Assembly (NCBI GenBank): GCA_946481605.1
Contig: CAMLPA010000064.1
Location: 1-11,695 of the forward strand
Length of the DNA: 11,695 nucleotides
Source: an uncultured Flavihumibacter sp.
Lineage (GTDB): Bacteria > Bacteroidota > Bacteroidia > Chitinophagales > Chitinophagaceae
Direction: 5' to 3'
Below the pieces are notes generated by a model, which saw only the letters and a list, made by a program, of their open reading frames with translations, did not search any database and was not told the DNA's origin. Each line of letters starts with the position of its first letter. The first letter of the stretch is position 1. Below are positions 1 through 7,465 of this stretch, one piece after another. A program made the translations under genes and the position numbers.

Positions 1-96
1 GACCTCGGTTACGATGATCCCTATTACTTTTCCCGCATCTTCAAAAAATACATTGGCACCGCGCCCGAAGTTTTCCGGATGAACGGCGGCGCCTGA
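1..96 (+). CDS. AraC-family transcriptional regulator, C-terminal end (partial)
   Basis: Only the last 31 codons and the TGA stop are in the window; the rest lies to the left. The visible peptide runs DLGYDDPYYFSRIFKKYIG and then TAPEVFR. This is the second helix-turn-helix and closing helix of an AraC/XylS DNA-binding domain, whose family pattern is roughly GF-x-D-x-S-Y-F-x-R-x-F-K-K-x-x-G-x-x-P-x-x-Y/F-R. Proteins with this domain bind DNA at target promoters, and the missing N-terminal part would decide the signal sensed. The frame stops one base before the stop codon of the oppositely oriented secreted-protein gene, so the two are convergent with no room for a terminator between them. Family assignment is firm; the regulated genes and effector cannot be told from this fragment. 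Confidence 0.9.
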   Translation, partial: DLGYDDPYYFSRIFKKYIGTAPEVFRMNGGA

Positions 97-97
97 T

Positions 98-3000
98 TTA
101 CCGGATCATTTTGAATGAATGCCTTTCGTTGCCCGATTCCAGGATCACCACATAAGAACCGTGTCCCCATTGCTTCAGCGGTAGCCACAATTGTTGTGTG
201 GAAAGTTGCGGGAAATGCCATTGCTCCACCACCCTTCCGGCCAGGTCCACCACCCTGATGTGCACCGGTTGAGATAAATTCCTGCCGATATTCAGTCCCA
301 GCCTGTTTTTTACCGGATTTTCAATCAGGGAGAAGTTCGTGTTTAACGGCTCGCTTCTCAGTAAAATCGTTTGACTGTATTGCTCCGCGCCGCCCGCATC
401 CTGCTGGCGCAGCCTGTAATAGTTCAAAGCACGGGCCGGTTGCGGATCTTTAAACTCATACAGCAATACATTGTTGCTGAGCATGCTTCCGGGAACAAAG
501 CCGATGGTGGAAAATGATTGGTTGTTGTACGATCGTTCAATAAAGAATCCTTTGTTGTGTTGTTCCGAAGCGGTTTTCCAGGTAAGCCAACTGTAACCAT
601 ATTTGATAGCGCCGGTAAACGAAGTAATGGTAACAGGAAGTGCCGCGCCTGGAATGCCCGCGCCAATGCCTGAGAAGCCGGTACTGAACGAATAACTGAG
701 CGCATGATGCGTACCCAATGTGGTCCTTGTGGGCACCACTACTTCAACATCTCCGGGCCCTCCGGGATTTGAAGGCGTGATGGCGGAAACGGCACCACTT
801 GTTTTAACGAGGGAGATATTGCTCCACAATTGTCCTGTAGCCAGTTCCCAACCTTGCTTTTCAGCTTCCGTAAAATAAACAGTGATCTCCACATTGCCTG
901 CCGGATCATTGCTGGCCGGAAGAATACGAATGGTTTTATCCGCCAGGTAATCTGATGTATTGTTGTTCCAGAATGCTGTACTTCCGGTACCAGCGCGGTC
1001 CACGATGATCTGCGTACAACCATAATCGTGGGTGCCGAGGTTCTTCAGCTTCGCGAGCAACTGCCCGGATGAAGTGTAATAATAGGCTTCTCCCATCGGA
1101 CCAAGGTATTCGGTAGCTGTAAGCGATAACGTGCCTGCCAATGGTGTTTGTCCCAATGTTTGGGTGAACTCGATAGAGGGGCGATAAGTGCTTAGCGATA
1201 ATGCGTTCAAACTACATGCCTGTCCTGCGCCTGCTGTAACGAATGCCGTGGGGAAATCGCCCGGGACAGCCGGGTATTGCTCCACATAAATAGCATCATC
1301 TCCAATAGCGGCGGCATTGGTAAAACACATTTCCACGAGAATATTATCCACACCGTTCCAGGTGAACGGGCTGGAGAACGCGAAATTGTTCATGCCCGCG
1401 GAAGTAGTATAGTCTGCGGAGAACACGGTTTGAAGAGAATTCGGAAGAAAGCCATAGTTCATCGCATTGCTGTGGGTATGCCCCAGCCGGATGGTAAAAT
1501 CTCCGAACGCGCCGGTGGAAGCCTTGGTGAACACGTACATGCCGAGGTTGTCCAGCGGTCCGGCGGTAAGTCCGTCGGCGCGGAGTTCAGCGGCGTAAAC
1601 TATGTACTGGAAACGACCACGCGTAGCCGAACCGATAAACGGCCCCAGGCCAGAACCCTGCGCCGTTGGCGAACCTGTACTGTAAACGAGCGATGTGCCA
1701 GCCGTGGGCAGCACGTCATTTTCGTTTATCGTAAATGTAAACTGGTTATTGCTGCCGGCAGTTGCATTGGTGGTTCCTGAAACAGTGAGATCAAGCACAA
1801 TGGATTCTGTAGTTTCCACCGCTTTGTCATCATATATTCTGATATAGCAGGTTTTCGATTCCGTAGCTGCATCGGCAAAAACCAACGTATTGGATGGCAC
1901 CGAAAAATTTCCGGTCGTGGAAATATCGAAGTCGAGGTAACGGGTAGCCGTTGAAGTGCCGTTCACCGAAATCGTAGCCGTAGCCGCACCTATTGGAGCT
2001 GTATTGATAGTGAGTGAAACGGGATAATCCTTATAATTCCTGCACCCATTCAGGCTTGCCGGTGTTTCCTGGTGTTGGAGTGCCGTTTGAAAGAAGTTGA
2101 TGGCAGCGCCACCACCTGCGTTGGGAACACTTGTGGTGTACAGTCCCCTTCCATGCGTGGCGGCAGCCAGTGTGCGCGTGGCTGAACTGTATTTCAGCAT
2201 ATCCACCCGCACGTTGGCCAGACCAGTATTAGTGGGGTTCCATTCGGTGGATGCGCCGTTAAGGTTATCGGTGCTCCATATACCCAGTTCGGTGGCCAGC
2301 AGCGCCCAGTCGCTGTTGCGGGGATCGAACATGGCGTAACGCACGGGCATATCGGGAAGATCACCTTCCACAGCGGTCCAGGTAGGCGTTCCACTCAGAG
2401 CATCGGTTGTTTCAAATACACTGGTTACGCCGTAAGAACTGTGGGTTACCAACAAATGGTTCTCGTTGGCCGGATCTATCGCGATGCTGGAGACAGGACT
2501 GGCATTGGCTGTTTTTATGGTGGTGCCTGCATGTGAACTTCCGGCATTAGCGCCATCCACATACAATACGGTTCCGTTGGGCAGCCCGAAATAAACCCTG
2601 TTGGCCGTTTGTGGAGAAACGCCGATGTAGGTTGGTCTTGCGGTACCAAATCCAGTAACGGTAACCCAGGTGGTATCAGGAACAGGGTTGCCTGTCGCGA
2701 CATTGTCCCAGCGGAGGTAAGTACCATTGGAGTTGGCGGAATACAGGATGTTGGCGGTATTATCGTAATCCACGGCATTAATGAAGTTTCCGGCGTTGTT
2801 CAGCGCCCTGCCGTTGAAACTCACGCCACCATTCGTGGAGATATAGTAGTTGTTGTACACATAAGAGGTGATCTGGATATTGGGATCATCCTGGTCTATA
2901 AAACAGAGTGCGCCGTCTCCGCCCGATACTTCACGGGTCCTGTTGGTGCCGGTGGCAGTATATTGTTGTGAGCCGTTGTCCTGTGATCCCGCGAGAAAAT

Positions 3001-4414
3001 AGTTGGCATCCGTGGGATGCACCGCGGCGCTATAATATTGTGTGATGTTGTAGCCGTAGTTGCGGGAGCTGAAACTTGCGCCGCCATCGGTGGTCATAAA
3101 TATGCCGCCGTCGCAGCCTACCAGCACCTGCTGGTTGTTTCCCGGACGGGCCACGAAAGCATGTATATCTGCATGAACATAAGCCCCGGAACTACAGCCG
3201 TTGGCCCATTGTGTAATCTGCGACCAGTTTGTTCCTCCGTCTGTTGTTTTGAACATATCTACGGTGCCCAGGTAAAAACTGTTCTTATCGGTTGGATCCA
3301 CCATGCCGATGAGGTCGTACCAGGCCTGGCCCCGGGCAATGTCCGCCTTGTTTGTTCCCGCATCGCACCAAACCGGCATGTTAAGTGTGTTCCAGGTTGG
3401 GGTAACATCGGTGGCGTTGGTGGTTCGCATGGTTTTCCGGTAAATGCCTCCGCTGTTGGAAGCAACGGCGGCGTAAACATATTCCGGGTCCGAAGGCGCA
3501 CACGCCAGGTCGATACGCGCTTCGTTGACGGCCGCGGTATAAATTCTTTCCCAGGTATCCCCATTATCATCAGACCTGAAAATTCCATCTCTTGAGCTGT
3601 TGATGCCTAGCGAGGCATACACATAGCCGTTAGCAGCTATCTCAATATCCGCTGCGTCGTTGATGGTGGCGCCTGCAATACCAGTACCCAATACTTTTGT
3701 AAAGGAGGTCCCGTTATTGGTGGATTGGTATATGCCTGATCTTGTAGCGGCCAGCAGCGTACCGTTCGGTAATACTGCCAGTTTTTGCGTCCAGTAAAAG
3801 CTTGAATTGTTGGTGGAAGAAAGCTGGCTCCAGGAAATTCCGCCGTTTGTCGTTTTCCATATACCCAATCCACGTACGGCATCAAAATTCGTCCAGCCCT
3901 CACCGGTACCGAAGTACATAATATCGGGATCAGAAGGGTCCTGCACGATGCTGCTGATGGCCATATTCTCGAACAGGTCGTTTACGTGTTGCCACACAGG
4001 TGTGGTGGCGGTAATGTCGTTGGTGTACCATAGTCCGCCTGCTACACCTCCTGCCCATACTTTTTTATACCCGTTGGGCTGGTCGTTGAGGTCGAACAGT
4101 ATGGCGCGCGTCCGTCCGCCGATATTATCTGGTCCTCTTTCTTCCCAGGCGAGTCCTGCAACGGAACGTTCCAATCCCATCCGCAGCAGTTTTTCATCCC
4201 GGAACCTCGCGGCTTCCAGTAATTTCTGGCGCGGCACTTCTCCTGTCCGGGGATTCCGGGTCATCAGGTATTCCTGTTCAAATACTTTTCCCATCCCATC
4301 ATATTTGGCGAAGGGGCGGTATTTGCGTTTTACAGGATCAGTGATATGAGGAATGAGCGCAATGGTAATAACAATCAGCGAAAAGAAGGAAAGGGCGGGT
4401 AGTGCTTTACGCAT
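98..4414 (-). CDS. Large secreted beta-propeller (BNR/sortilin-like) protein with Calx-beta module and T9SS sorting domain
   Basis: This 1438-residue protein is predicted to be exported and then secreted or surface-attached by the type IX system. Residues 4-22 form a hydrophobic Sec-type signal without a clear A-x-A cleavage site. Residues about 95-765 hold a beta-propeller with at least six Asp-box (BNR) motifs: 188-195 TTNGGISW, 231-238 STNNGTSF, 281-288 SDDNGDTW, 390-397 TTDGGTNW, 441-448 TTDGGASF and 526-533 STNGGVSF. The opening RGPDNIGGRTRA with GGVAGGLWYT is typical of secreted Bacteroidota 'BNR-repeat glycosyl hydrolase' proteins. Residues about 772-903 look like a Calx-beta domain (acidic VETTESIVLDL, ending NENDV). 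About 905-1250 is beta-rich and unassigned, 1260-1355 resembles a fibronectin-type linker, and 1361-1438 is a T9SS type A sorting domain (FSLIENPVKNRLGLNI, DLAGRVV, final KMIR). Asp-boxes alone do not prove enzyme activity, so substrate and catalysis are unknown. No convincing promoter is seen in the short gap upstream. Confidence 0.9.
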   Translation of the reverse strand: MRKALPALSFFSLIVITIALIPHITDPVKRKYRPFAKYDGMGKVFEQEYLMTRNPRTGEVPRQKLLEAARFRDEKLLRMGLERSVAGLAWEERGPDNIGGRTRAILFDLNDQPNGYKKVWAGGVAGGLWYTNDITATTPVWQHVNDLFENMAISSIVQDPSDPDIMYFGTGEGWTNFDAVRGLGIWKTTNGGISWSQLSSTNNSSFYWTQKLAVLPNGTLLAATRSGIYQSTNNGTSFTKVLGTGIAGATINDAADIEIAANGYVYASLGINSSRDGIFRSDDNGDTWERIYTAAVNEARIDLACAPSDPEYVYAAVASNSGGIYRKTMRTTNATDVTPTWNTLNMPVWCDAGTNKADIARGQAWYDLIGMVDPTDKNSFYLGTVDMFKTTDGGTNWSQITQWANGCSSGAYVHADIHAFVARPGNNQQVLVGCDGGIFMTTDGGASFSSRNYGYNITQYYSAAVHPTDANYFLAGSQDNGSQQYTATGTNRTREVSGGDGALCFIDQDDPNIQITSYVYNNYYISTNGGVSFNGRALNNAGNFINAVDYDNTANILYSANSNGTYLRWDNVATGNPVPDTTWVTVTGFGTARPTYIGVSPQTANRVYFGLPNGTVLYVDGANAGSSHAGTTIKTANASPVSSIAIDPANENHLLVTHSSYGVTSVFETTDALSGTPTWTAVEGDLPDMPVRYAMFDPRNSDWALLATELGIWSTDNLNGASTEWNPTNTGLANVRVDMLKYSSATRTLAAATHGRGLYTTSVPNAGGGAAINFFQTALQHQETPASLNGCRNYKDYPVSLTINTAPIGAATATISVNGTSTATRYLDFDISTTGNFSVPSNTLVFADAATESKTCYIRIYDDKAVETTESIVLDLTVSGTTNATAGSNNQFTFTINENDVLPTAGTSLVYSTGSPTAQGSGLGPFIGSATRGRFQYIVYAAELRADGLTAGPLDNLGMYVFTKASTGAFGDFTIRLGHTHSNAMNYGFLPNSLQTVFSADYTTSAGMNNFAFSSPFTWNGVDNILVEMCFTNAAAIGDDAIYVEQYPAVPGDFPTAFVTAGAGQACSLNALSLSTYRPSIEFTQTLGQTPLAGTLSLTATEYLGPMGEAYYYTSSGQLLAKLKNLGTHDYGCTQIIVDRAGTGSTAFWNNNTSDYLADKTIRILPASNDPAGNVEITVYFTEAEKQGWELATGQLWSNISLVKTSGAVSAITPSNPGGPGDVEVVVPTRTTLGTHHALSYSFSTGFSGIGAGIPGAALPVTITSFTGAIKYGYSWLTWKTASEQHNKGFFIERSYNNQSFSTIGFVPGSMLSNNVLLYEFKDPQPARALNYYRLRQQDAGGAEQYSQTILLRSEPLNTNFSLIENPVKNRLGLNIGRNLSQPVHIRVVDLAGRVVEQWHFPQLSTQQLWLPLKQWGHGSYVVILESGNERHSFKMIR

Positions 4415-4452
4415 ACAAAGTTTCGGTTTTAAAAGGATGGGCCTTTAAAAAT

Positions 4453-4486
4453 AGAAAAAGCCCTCCGGATTTGGAGGGCTTTTTCT
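4453..4486 (-). terminator. Rho-independent terminator after the PUR-domain gene
   Basis: A perfect 14-bp inverted repeat (arms 4453-4466 and 4473-4486) with a 6-base loop. The GC core GCCCTCC/GGAGGGC is flanked by A and T runs, so the hairpin is followed by a U-tract in either direction. It lies 18 bases past the stop of the PUR-domain gene and 38 bases before the start of the large secreted protein on the same strand, so it should separate these two transcription units. Confidence 0.9.
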
Positions 4487-4504
4487 AAGAAACTTTATAT
4501 TTTT

Positions 4505-4960
4505 TTACCATTTATCTACGTCTTCAGTAGAAGAAGGAACAGAAACTTCCTCTTCCACTTCTGCGGCCGCAGTTACGGGTACCGCTGCAGCTACAGGAGC
4601 GGCAACTTCAACCGTATCCGCTACAGTGTGTACAGGGGCTGCTGCTTCATAACCTTCTTCTCCATCTTCGTTATCGTGGTTGTAGGCGTCGAAATCGAAA
4701 TCAGGCATCAGATCGGTCTTCACATAATCCACGGCTTCAGTAAGCGCTTTCAGGAACTTGTTGAAATCTTCTTTGTACAGGAAGATTTTGTGCCTGTCAT
4801 AACCGTTATCGTCAAAACGTTTACGGCTTTCAGTGATAGTCAGGTAATAATCATTGCTACGGGTTGCTCTCACGTCGAAGAAGTAAGTCCTTCTTTTACC
4901 AGCCCTGATGCGCTTGCTGTAAACGCTCTCCATTCTTTTGTCGTTGTTTTCGTACGCCAC
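4505..4960 (-). CDS. PUR-domain (DUF3276) nucleic-acid-binding protein
   Basis: A 151-residue protein. Residues 10-82 carry the conserved Bacteroidota DUF3276 sequence (ESVYSKRIRAGKRRTYFFDV, then YYLTITESRKRF, then HKIFLYKEDFNKF). This family is related to eukaryotic Pur-alpha and to Borrelia BpuR, which bind single-stranded DNA and RNA; the basic GKRR patch fits that role. A very acidic linker follows (about 87-104), then a low-complexity Ala/Val/Glu tail (105-138) ending DKW. The start chosen is GTG (4958-4960), because relatives carry about ten residues before the conserved block. An in-frame ATG at 4931-4933 (codon 10) is the alternative. A consensus promoter upstream and a strong terminator downstream make it a single-gene unit. 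Its cellular target is unknown. Confidence 0.92.
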   Translation of the reverse strand: MAYENNDKRMESVYSKRIRAGKRRTYFFDVRATRSNDYYLTITESRKRFDDNGYDRHKIFLYKEDFNKFLKALTEAVDYVKTDLMPDFDFDAYNHDNEDGEEGYEAAAPVHTVADTVEVAAPVAAAVPVTAAAEVEEEVSVPSSTEDVDKW

Positions 4961-5014
4961 AGTTGTAGGTTTTTTAAAACAGTTTAAAGATAACGATTCA
5001 TGAATTAGTTCTTA

Positions 5015-5044
5015 CAAATATAAATATGTTTTCGGATTGACAAA
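5015..5044 (-). promoter_or_regulatory. Bacteroidota-type promoter of the PUR-domain gene
   Basis: On the minus strand TTTG (5044-5041) is followed after 18 bases by TATATTTG (5022-5015). This matches the Bacteroidota housekeeping consensus TTTG-N(about 17-21)-TAnnTTTG at every defined position. Transcription would begin near 5009, giving a leader of about 50 bases before the GTG start. It is the only promoter in the window where both elements match. Confidence 0.78.
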
Positions 5045-5083
5045 ATTTAACTAAACAGCAATTTGATTTAAAAAATGCAGCAT

Positions 5084-6919
5084 TTAAGGGGCTTCTGAAG
5101 GCATTTCCTCTTGTTGTTTGCGGAACAGAGACGCATAATATCCATCCGCACGCACCAGTTCAGCATGGGTTCCGGCCTCGGTAATTCGCCCTTCTTCCAG
5201 CACCACGATCTTATCAAACTCAAGCAGGGTGAAGATCCTGTGGGTGATGATGATGGCGGTTTTATCCGTGAGGTAAGCATTCAGGTTGGACAGTATCTCC
5301 TTTTCAGTGCGGGCATCCACGGCACTCAGACAATCATCAAACACCACCAGCGACGGCTCTTTGATCAGCGCCCGGGCGATGGATATACGCTGTTTCTGCC
5401 CGCCACTCAACGTTACGCCCCGTTCTCCAACCATGGTTTCATATTGCTGGGGAAACTCCATGATTTCTTTGTGGATACAGGCTTTCCGTGCGGCTTCCTG
5501 CACCATTTCCATATCCGCTTCTCTCCTGCCGAAACGGATATTGTTGGCCACCGTTTCTGAAAAAAGAAACACATCCTGAGGTACATAACTCAGTGACGAA
5601 CGCAGGTAGGCAAGATCGATCTGCTGAATGGGTGTTCCATCCAGTTTCAGACTACCCTCATTAGCATCAAACATCCGTAGGATCAGTTGCGCCAGGGTGG
5701 TTTTCCCGCTGCCGGTTTTGCCGATCACAGCAATCTTCTCCCCCGGCTTAATTTCCAGGTTGATGTTTTTCAGGGCCTGAATTCCGGTGTGCTGGTACGT
5801 GAAGGAAAGATTCTCCAGTCGCACATGTCCTTTAAATTCCGGTTTAAGGGCATGCTCCGGTTGGGTAATGCCGGGTTTGGTATCGAGAAATTCGTTCAGC
5901 CTTTTCTGCGAAGCAATCGCGCGTTGTACCATACTGGCCACCCAGCCAATGGCGCTCACGGGAAACGTGAGCATGGTTATGTAGATCACAAATTCAGCGA
6001 TTACCCCGTAACTCATGCCAGGCTGGTCGTTGATCACATAGATACCGCCCATCAATATGGTGAAGAGTGTGCTCAATCCAATCAGCAATGCCATGGAAGG
6101 GAAATAAATGGCTTCTACTTTCGCGAGGCCCACGGCGCCTTTCCGGTAGGCTTCGGCATTGTCGGAGAAGAAACGGTACATAGCGCTTTCCTGTACGAAG
6201 GATTTAATAACCCTGATGCCCGAGTAGGATTCCTGCGCGTTGGTGGTCATATCACTTAGTAATGCCTGTATCCGCTCGCTCTTTCTGTTGATGATGTTGT
6301 TCACGTAATAAATGGTGATGGCCAGCAAAGGCAGTGGTGCCAGCACATACAGCGTCAGTTGCACGTTGGTGCGCAGCATGAAGAATACGCTGAACCCAAT
6401 AGTGGCGATGAGGTTGATAAGGTACATCACGGCCGGACCGGTGAACATGCGTACCCGGCTCACGTCTTCGGCCATCCTGTTCATCAGGTCACCGGTACTG
6501 TGTGTTTTGAAGAAATGCGCGTCCAGTTGCTGGTAATGCCGGTACACTTCGTTTTTCTGGTCGTATTCGATGTGACGGCTCATCACGATGATACTCTGCC
6601 GCATGAAGAACATGAACAGTCCTTTCAGCAGCGCGGTAACCAGGATGGTGGTGCCGGCGATTGCAATGATCTTCGAAAAACTGAATCCCCCGCTTTCCAT
6701 CCAACTGATCAGCCAGCGGACGAGCCGGTCGTAGGTACGGGAGGCATCATGCGCCAGTACCTGACCCCGAAGGGTCTTATCTACCACATCAATAATATAT
6801 CCCGTAATCTGGGGAGCCAGGATGCCAAAATAGTTGGAGAGAATGATAAAGAAAATACCGGCAGACAACCTAAGCCGGTATTTCCAGAAATATTTCCTTA
6901 ACGCTTTCAGTTGCTTCAT
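5084..6919 (-). CDS. ABC exporter half-transporter (fused membrane and ATPase domains)
   Basis: A 611-residue MsbA/multidrug-type exporter, the usual length for a half-transporter that works as a dimer in the inner membrane. Membrane helices are seen at about 19-44, 83-105, 163-184, 187-207, 272-296 and 304-328, and the ATPase domain spans about 365-600. Motifs are Walker A GKTGSGKT (400-407), Q-loop Q448 in YVPQD, signature LSGGQ (504-508), Walker B VVFDD (525-529), D-loop SAVD (532-535) and switch histidine H560. Position 529, normally the catalytic glutamate, is aspartate, as in the degenerate site of heterodimeric exporters. It could pair with a partner encoded elsewhere, or be an active homodimer using Asp. 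The substrate (lipid, drug or peptide) cannot be told. It lies 50 bp downstream of the CBS gene, yet has a -7 element 5 bases before its ATG. Confidence 0.93.
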   Translation of the reverse strand: MKQLKALRKYFWKYRLRLSAGIFFIILSNYFGILAPQITGYIIDVVDKTLRGQVLAHDASRTYDRLVRWLISWMESGGFSFSKIIAIAGTTILVTALLKGLFMFFMRQSIIVMSRHIEYDQKNEVYRHYQQLDAHFFKTHSTGDLMNRMAEDVSRVRMFTGPAVMYLINLIATIGFSVFFMLRTNVQLTLYVLAPLPLLAITIYYVNNIINRKSERIQALLSDMTTNAQESYSGIRVIKSFVQESAMYRFFSDNAEAYRKGAVGLAKVEAIYFPSMALLIGLSTLFTILMGGIYVINDQPGMSYGVIAEFVIYITMLTFPVSAIGWVASMVQRAIASQKRLNEFLDTKPGITQPEHALKPEFKGHVRLENLSFTYQHTGIQALKNINLEIKPGEKIAVIGKTGSGKTTLAQLILRMFDANEGSLKLDGTPIQQIDLAYLRSSLSYVPQDVFLFSETVANNIRFGRREADMEMVQEAARKACIHKEIMEFPQQYETMVGERGVTLSGGQKQRISIARALIKEPSLVVFDDCLSAVDARTEKEILSNLNAYLTDKTAIIITHRIFTLLEFDKIVVLEEGRITEAGTHAELVRADGYYASLFRKQQEEMPSEAP

Positions 6920-6924
6920 CGCAA

Positions 6925-6932
6925 CAAAAATA
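6925..6932 (-). promoter_or_regulatory. -7 promoter element directly before the ABC exporter start
   Basis: TATTTTTG on the minus strand matches TAnnTTTG exactly and ends 5 bases before the ATG at 6919. Transcription from it would start at or very near the start codon, giving a leaderless or nearly leaderless mRNA. A TTG lies upstream, but with a long 23-base spacer, so the -33 half is weak. AT-rich sequence can give such matches by chance. Confidence 0.45.
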
Positions 6933-6969
6933 GGAATATTTCAAAGGGAGTTGACCAATTCGTTCAGGA

Positions 6970-7398
6970 TCAGGAATGAATATAACTTTCCAGTTGCGCA
7001 ATGGTCTCTTTCTGCGCCAGTATGGTTTCCGTTACCACATCATTAATTGATACAATTCCACACAGTTTATCTCCTTCAAAAACAGGCAGATAGCGGATAT
7101 TGTTCTCACTCATGATGTGCATGCAGGTGTCGATGGAATTTTCGGGAGTGATCCTTGGCAGTCCGGTAGACATAATTTCTTCCACAGTGGTATCCTGTGA
7201 GGATTTCCCGCGGATGATCACTTTACGGGCGTAATCCCTTTCGGTTACGATTCCCAGGTATTCATCGTCTTCCACCACTACCAGTGAACCGATGTTTTTT
7301 TCGTTCATCAACTGGAGGGCATGAATCACTTTTTCCTGGGGGTGAACCGTGAGTACATGGGCGCCTTTTCTCGCCAGGATGTGGGCTACTTTCTTCAT
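6970..7398 (-). CDS. Protein of two CBS domains (Bateman module)
   Basis: A 142-residue protein made almost entirely of two CBS domains (about 8-64 and 72-130), with no transmembrane segment or catalytic domain. Such a CBS pair usually binds AMP, ATP, S-adenosylmethionine or a similar adenosine ligand and controls a partner. Both domains keep the ribose-contacting [S/T]-x-x-D pattern: T52-E-R-D55 in GIVTERDYARKV and S117-I-N-D120 in GIVSINDVV. A short helical tail (ETIAQLESYIHS) ends the protein. It sits between the L,D-transpeptidase gene (67 bp upstream) and the ABC exporter gene (50 bp downstream) on the same strand. No TAnnTTTG element is seen in the 67-bp gap, so it is probably read from the transpeptidase promoter. 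The partner and ligand are not known. Confidence 0.93.
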   Translation of the reverse strand: MKKVAHILARKGAHVLTVHPQEKVIHALQLMNEKNIGSLVVVEDDEYLGIVTERDYARKVIIRGKSSQDTTVEEIMSTGLPRITPENSIDTCMHIMSENNIRYLPVFEGDKLCGIVSINDVVTETILAQKETIAQLESYIHS

Positions 7399-7465
7399 GA
7401 TGGTGCAATTTGGATTGCTTTTAAGTTACGACCATTTTAAGAAAAAGCCAAATTTCAGAACGGGG

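Noticed and set aside
1277..4349. Several plus-strand open frames of 80-190 codons inside the large secreted-protein gene
   Set aside because: All are antisense to a single intact 1438-codon gene with clear domain repeats, and none shows family motifs or its own promoter.
4415..4453. -7 elements for the large secreted protein (AAACTTTG one base before the ATG; TATTTTTA at 4446-4453)
   Set aside because: Both miss a conserved position. The first would place the transcription start inside the gene and the second overlaps the terminator edge.
5066..5083. Possible terminator of the ABC exporter (AAATG/CATTT hairpin followed by Ts)
   Set aside because: The stem is only 5 AT-rich base pairs with a 3-base loop, too weak to call.
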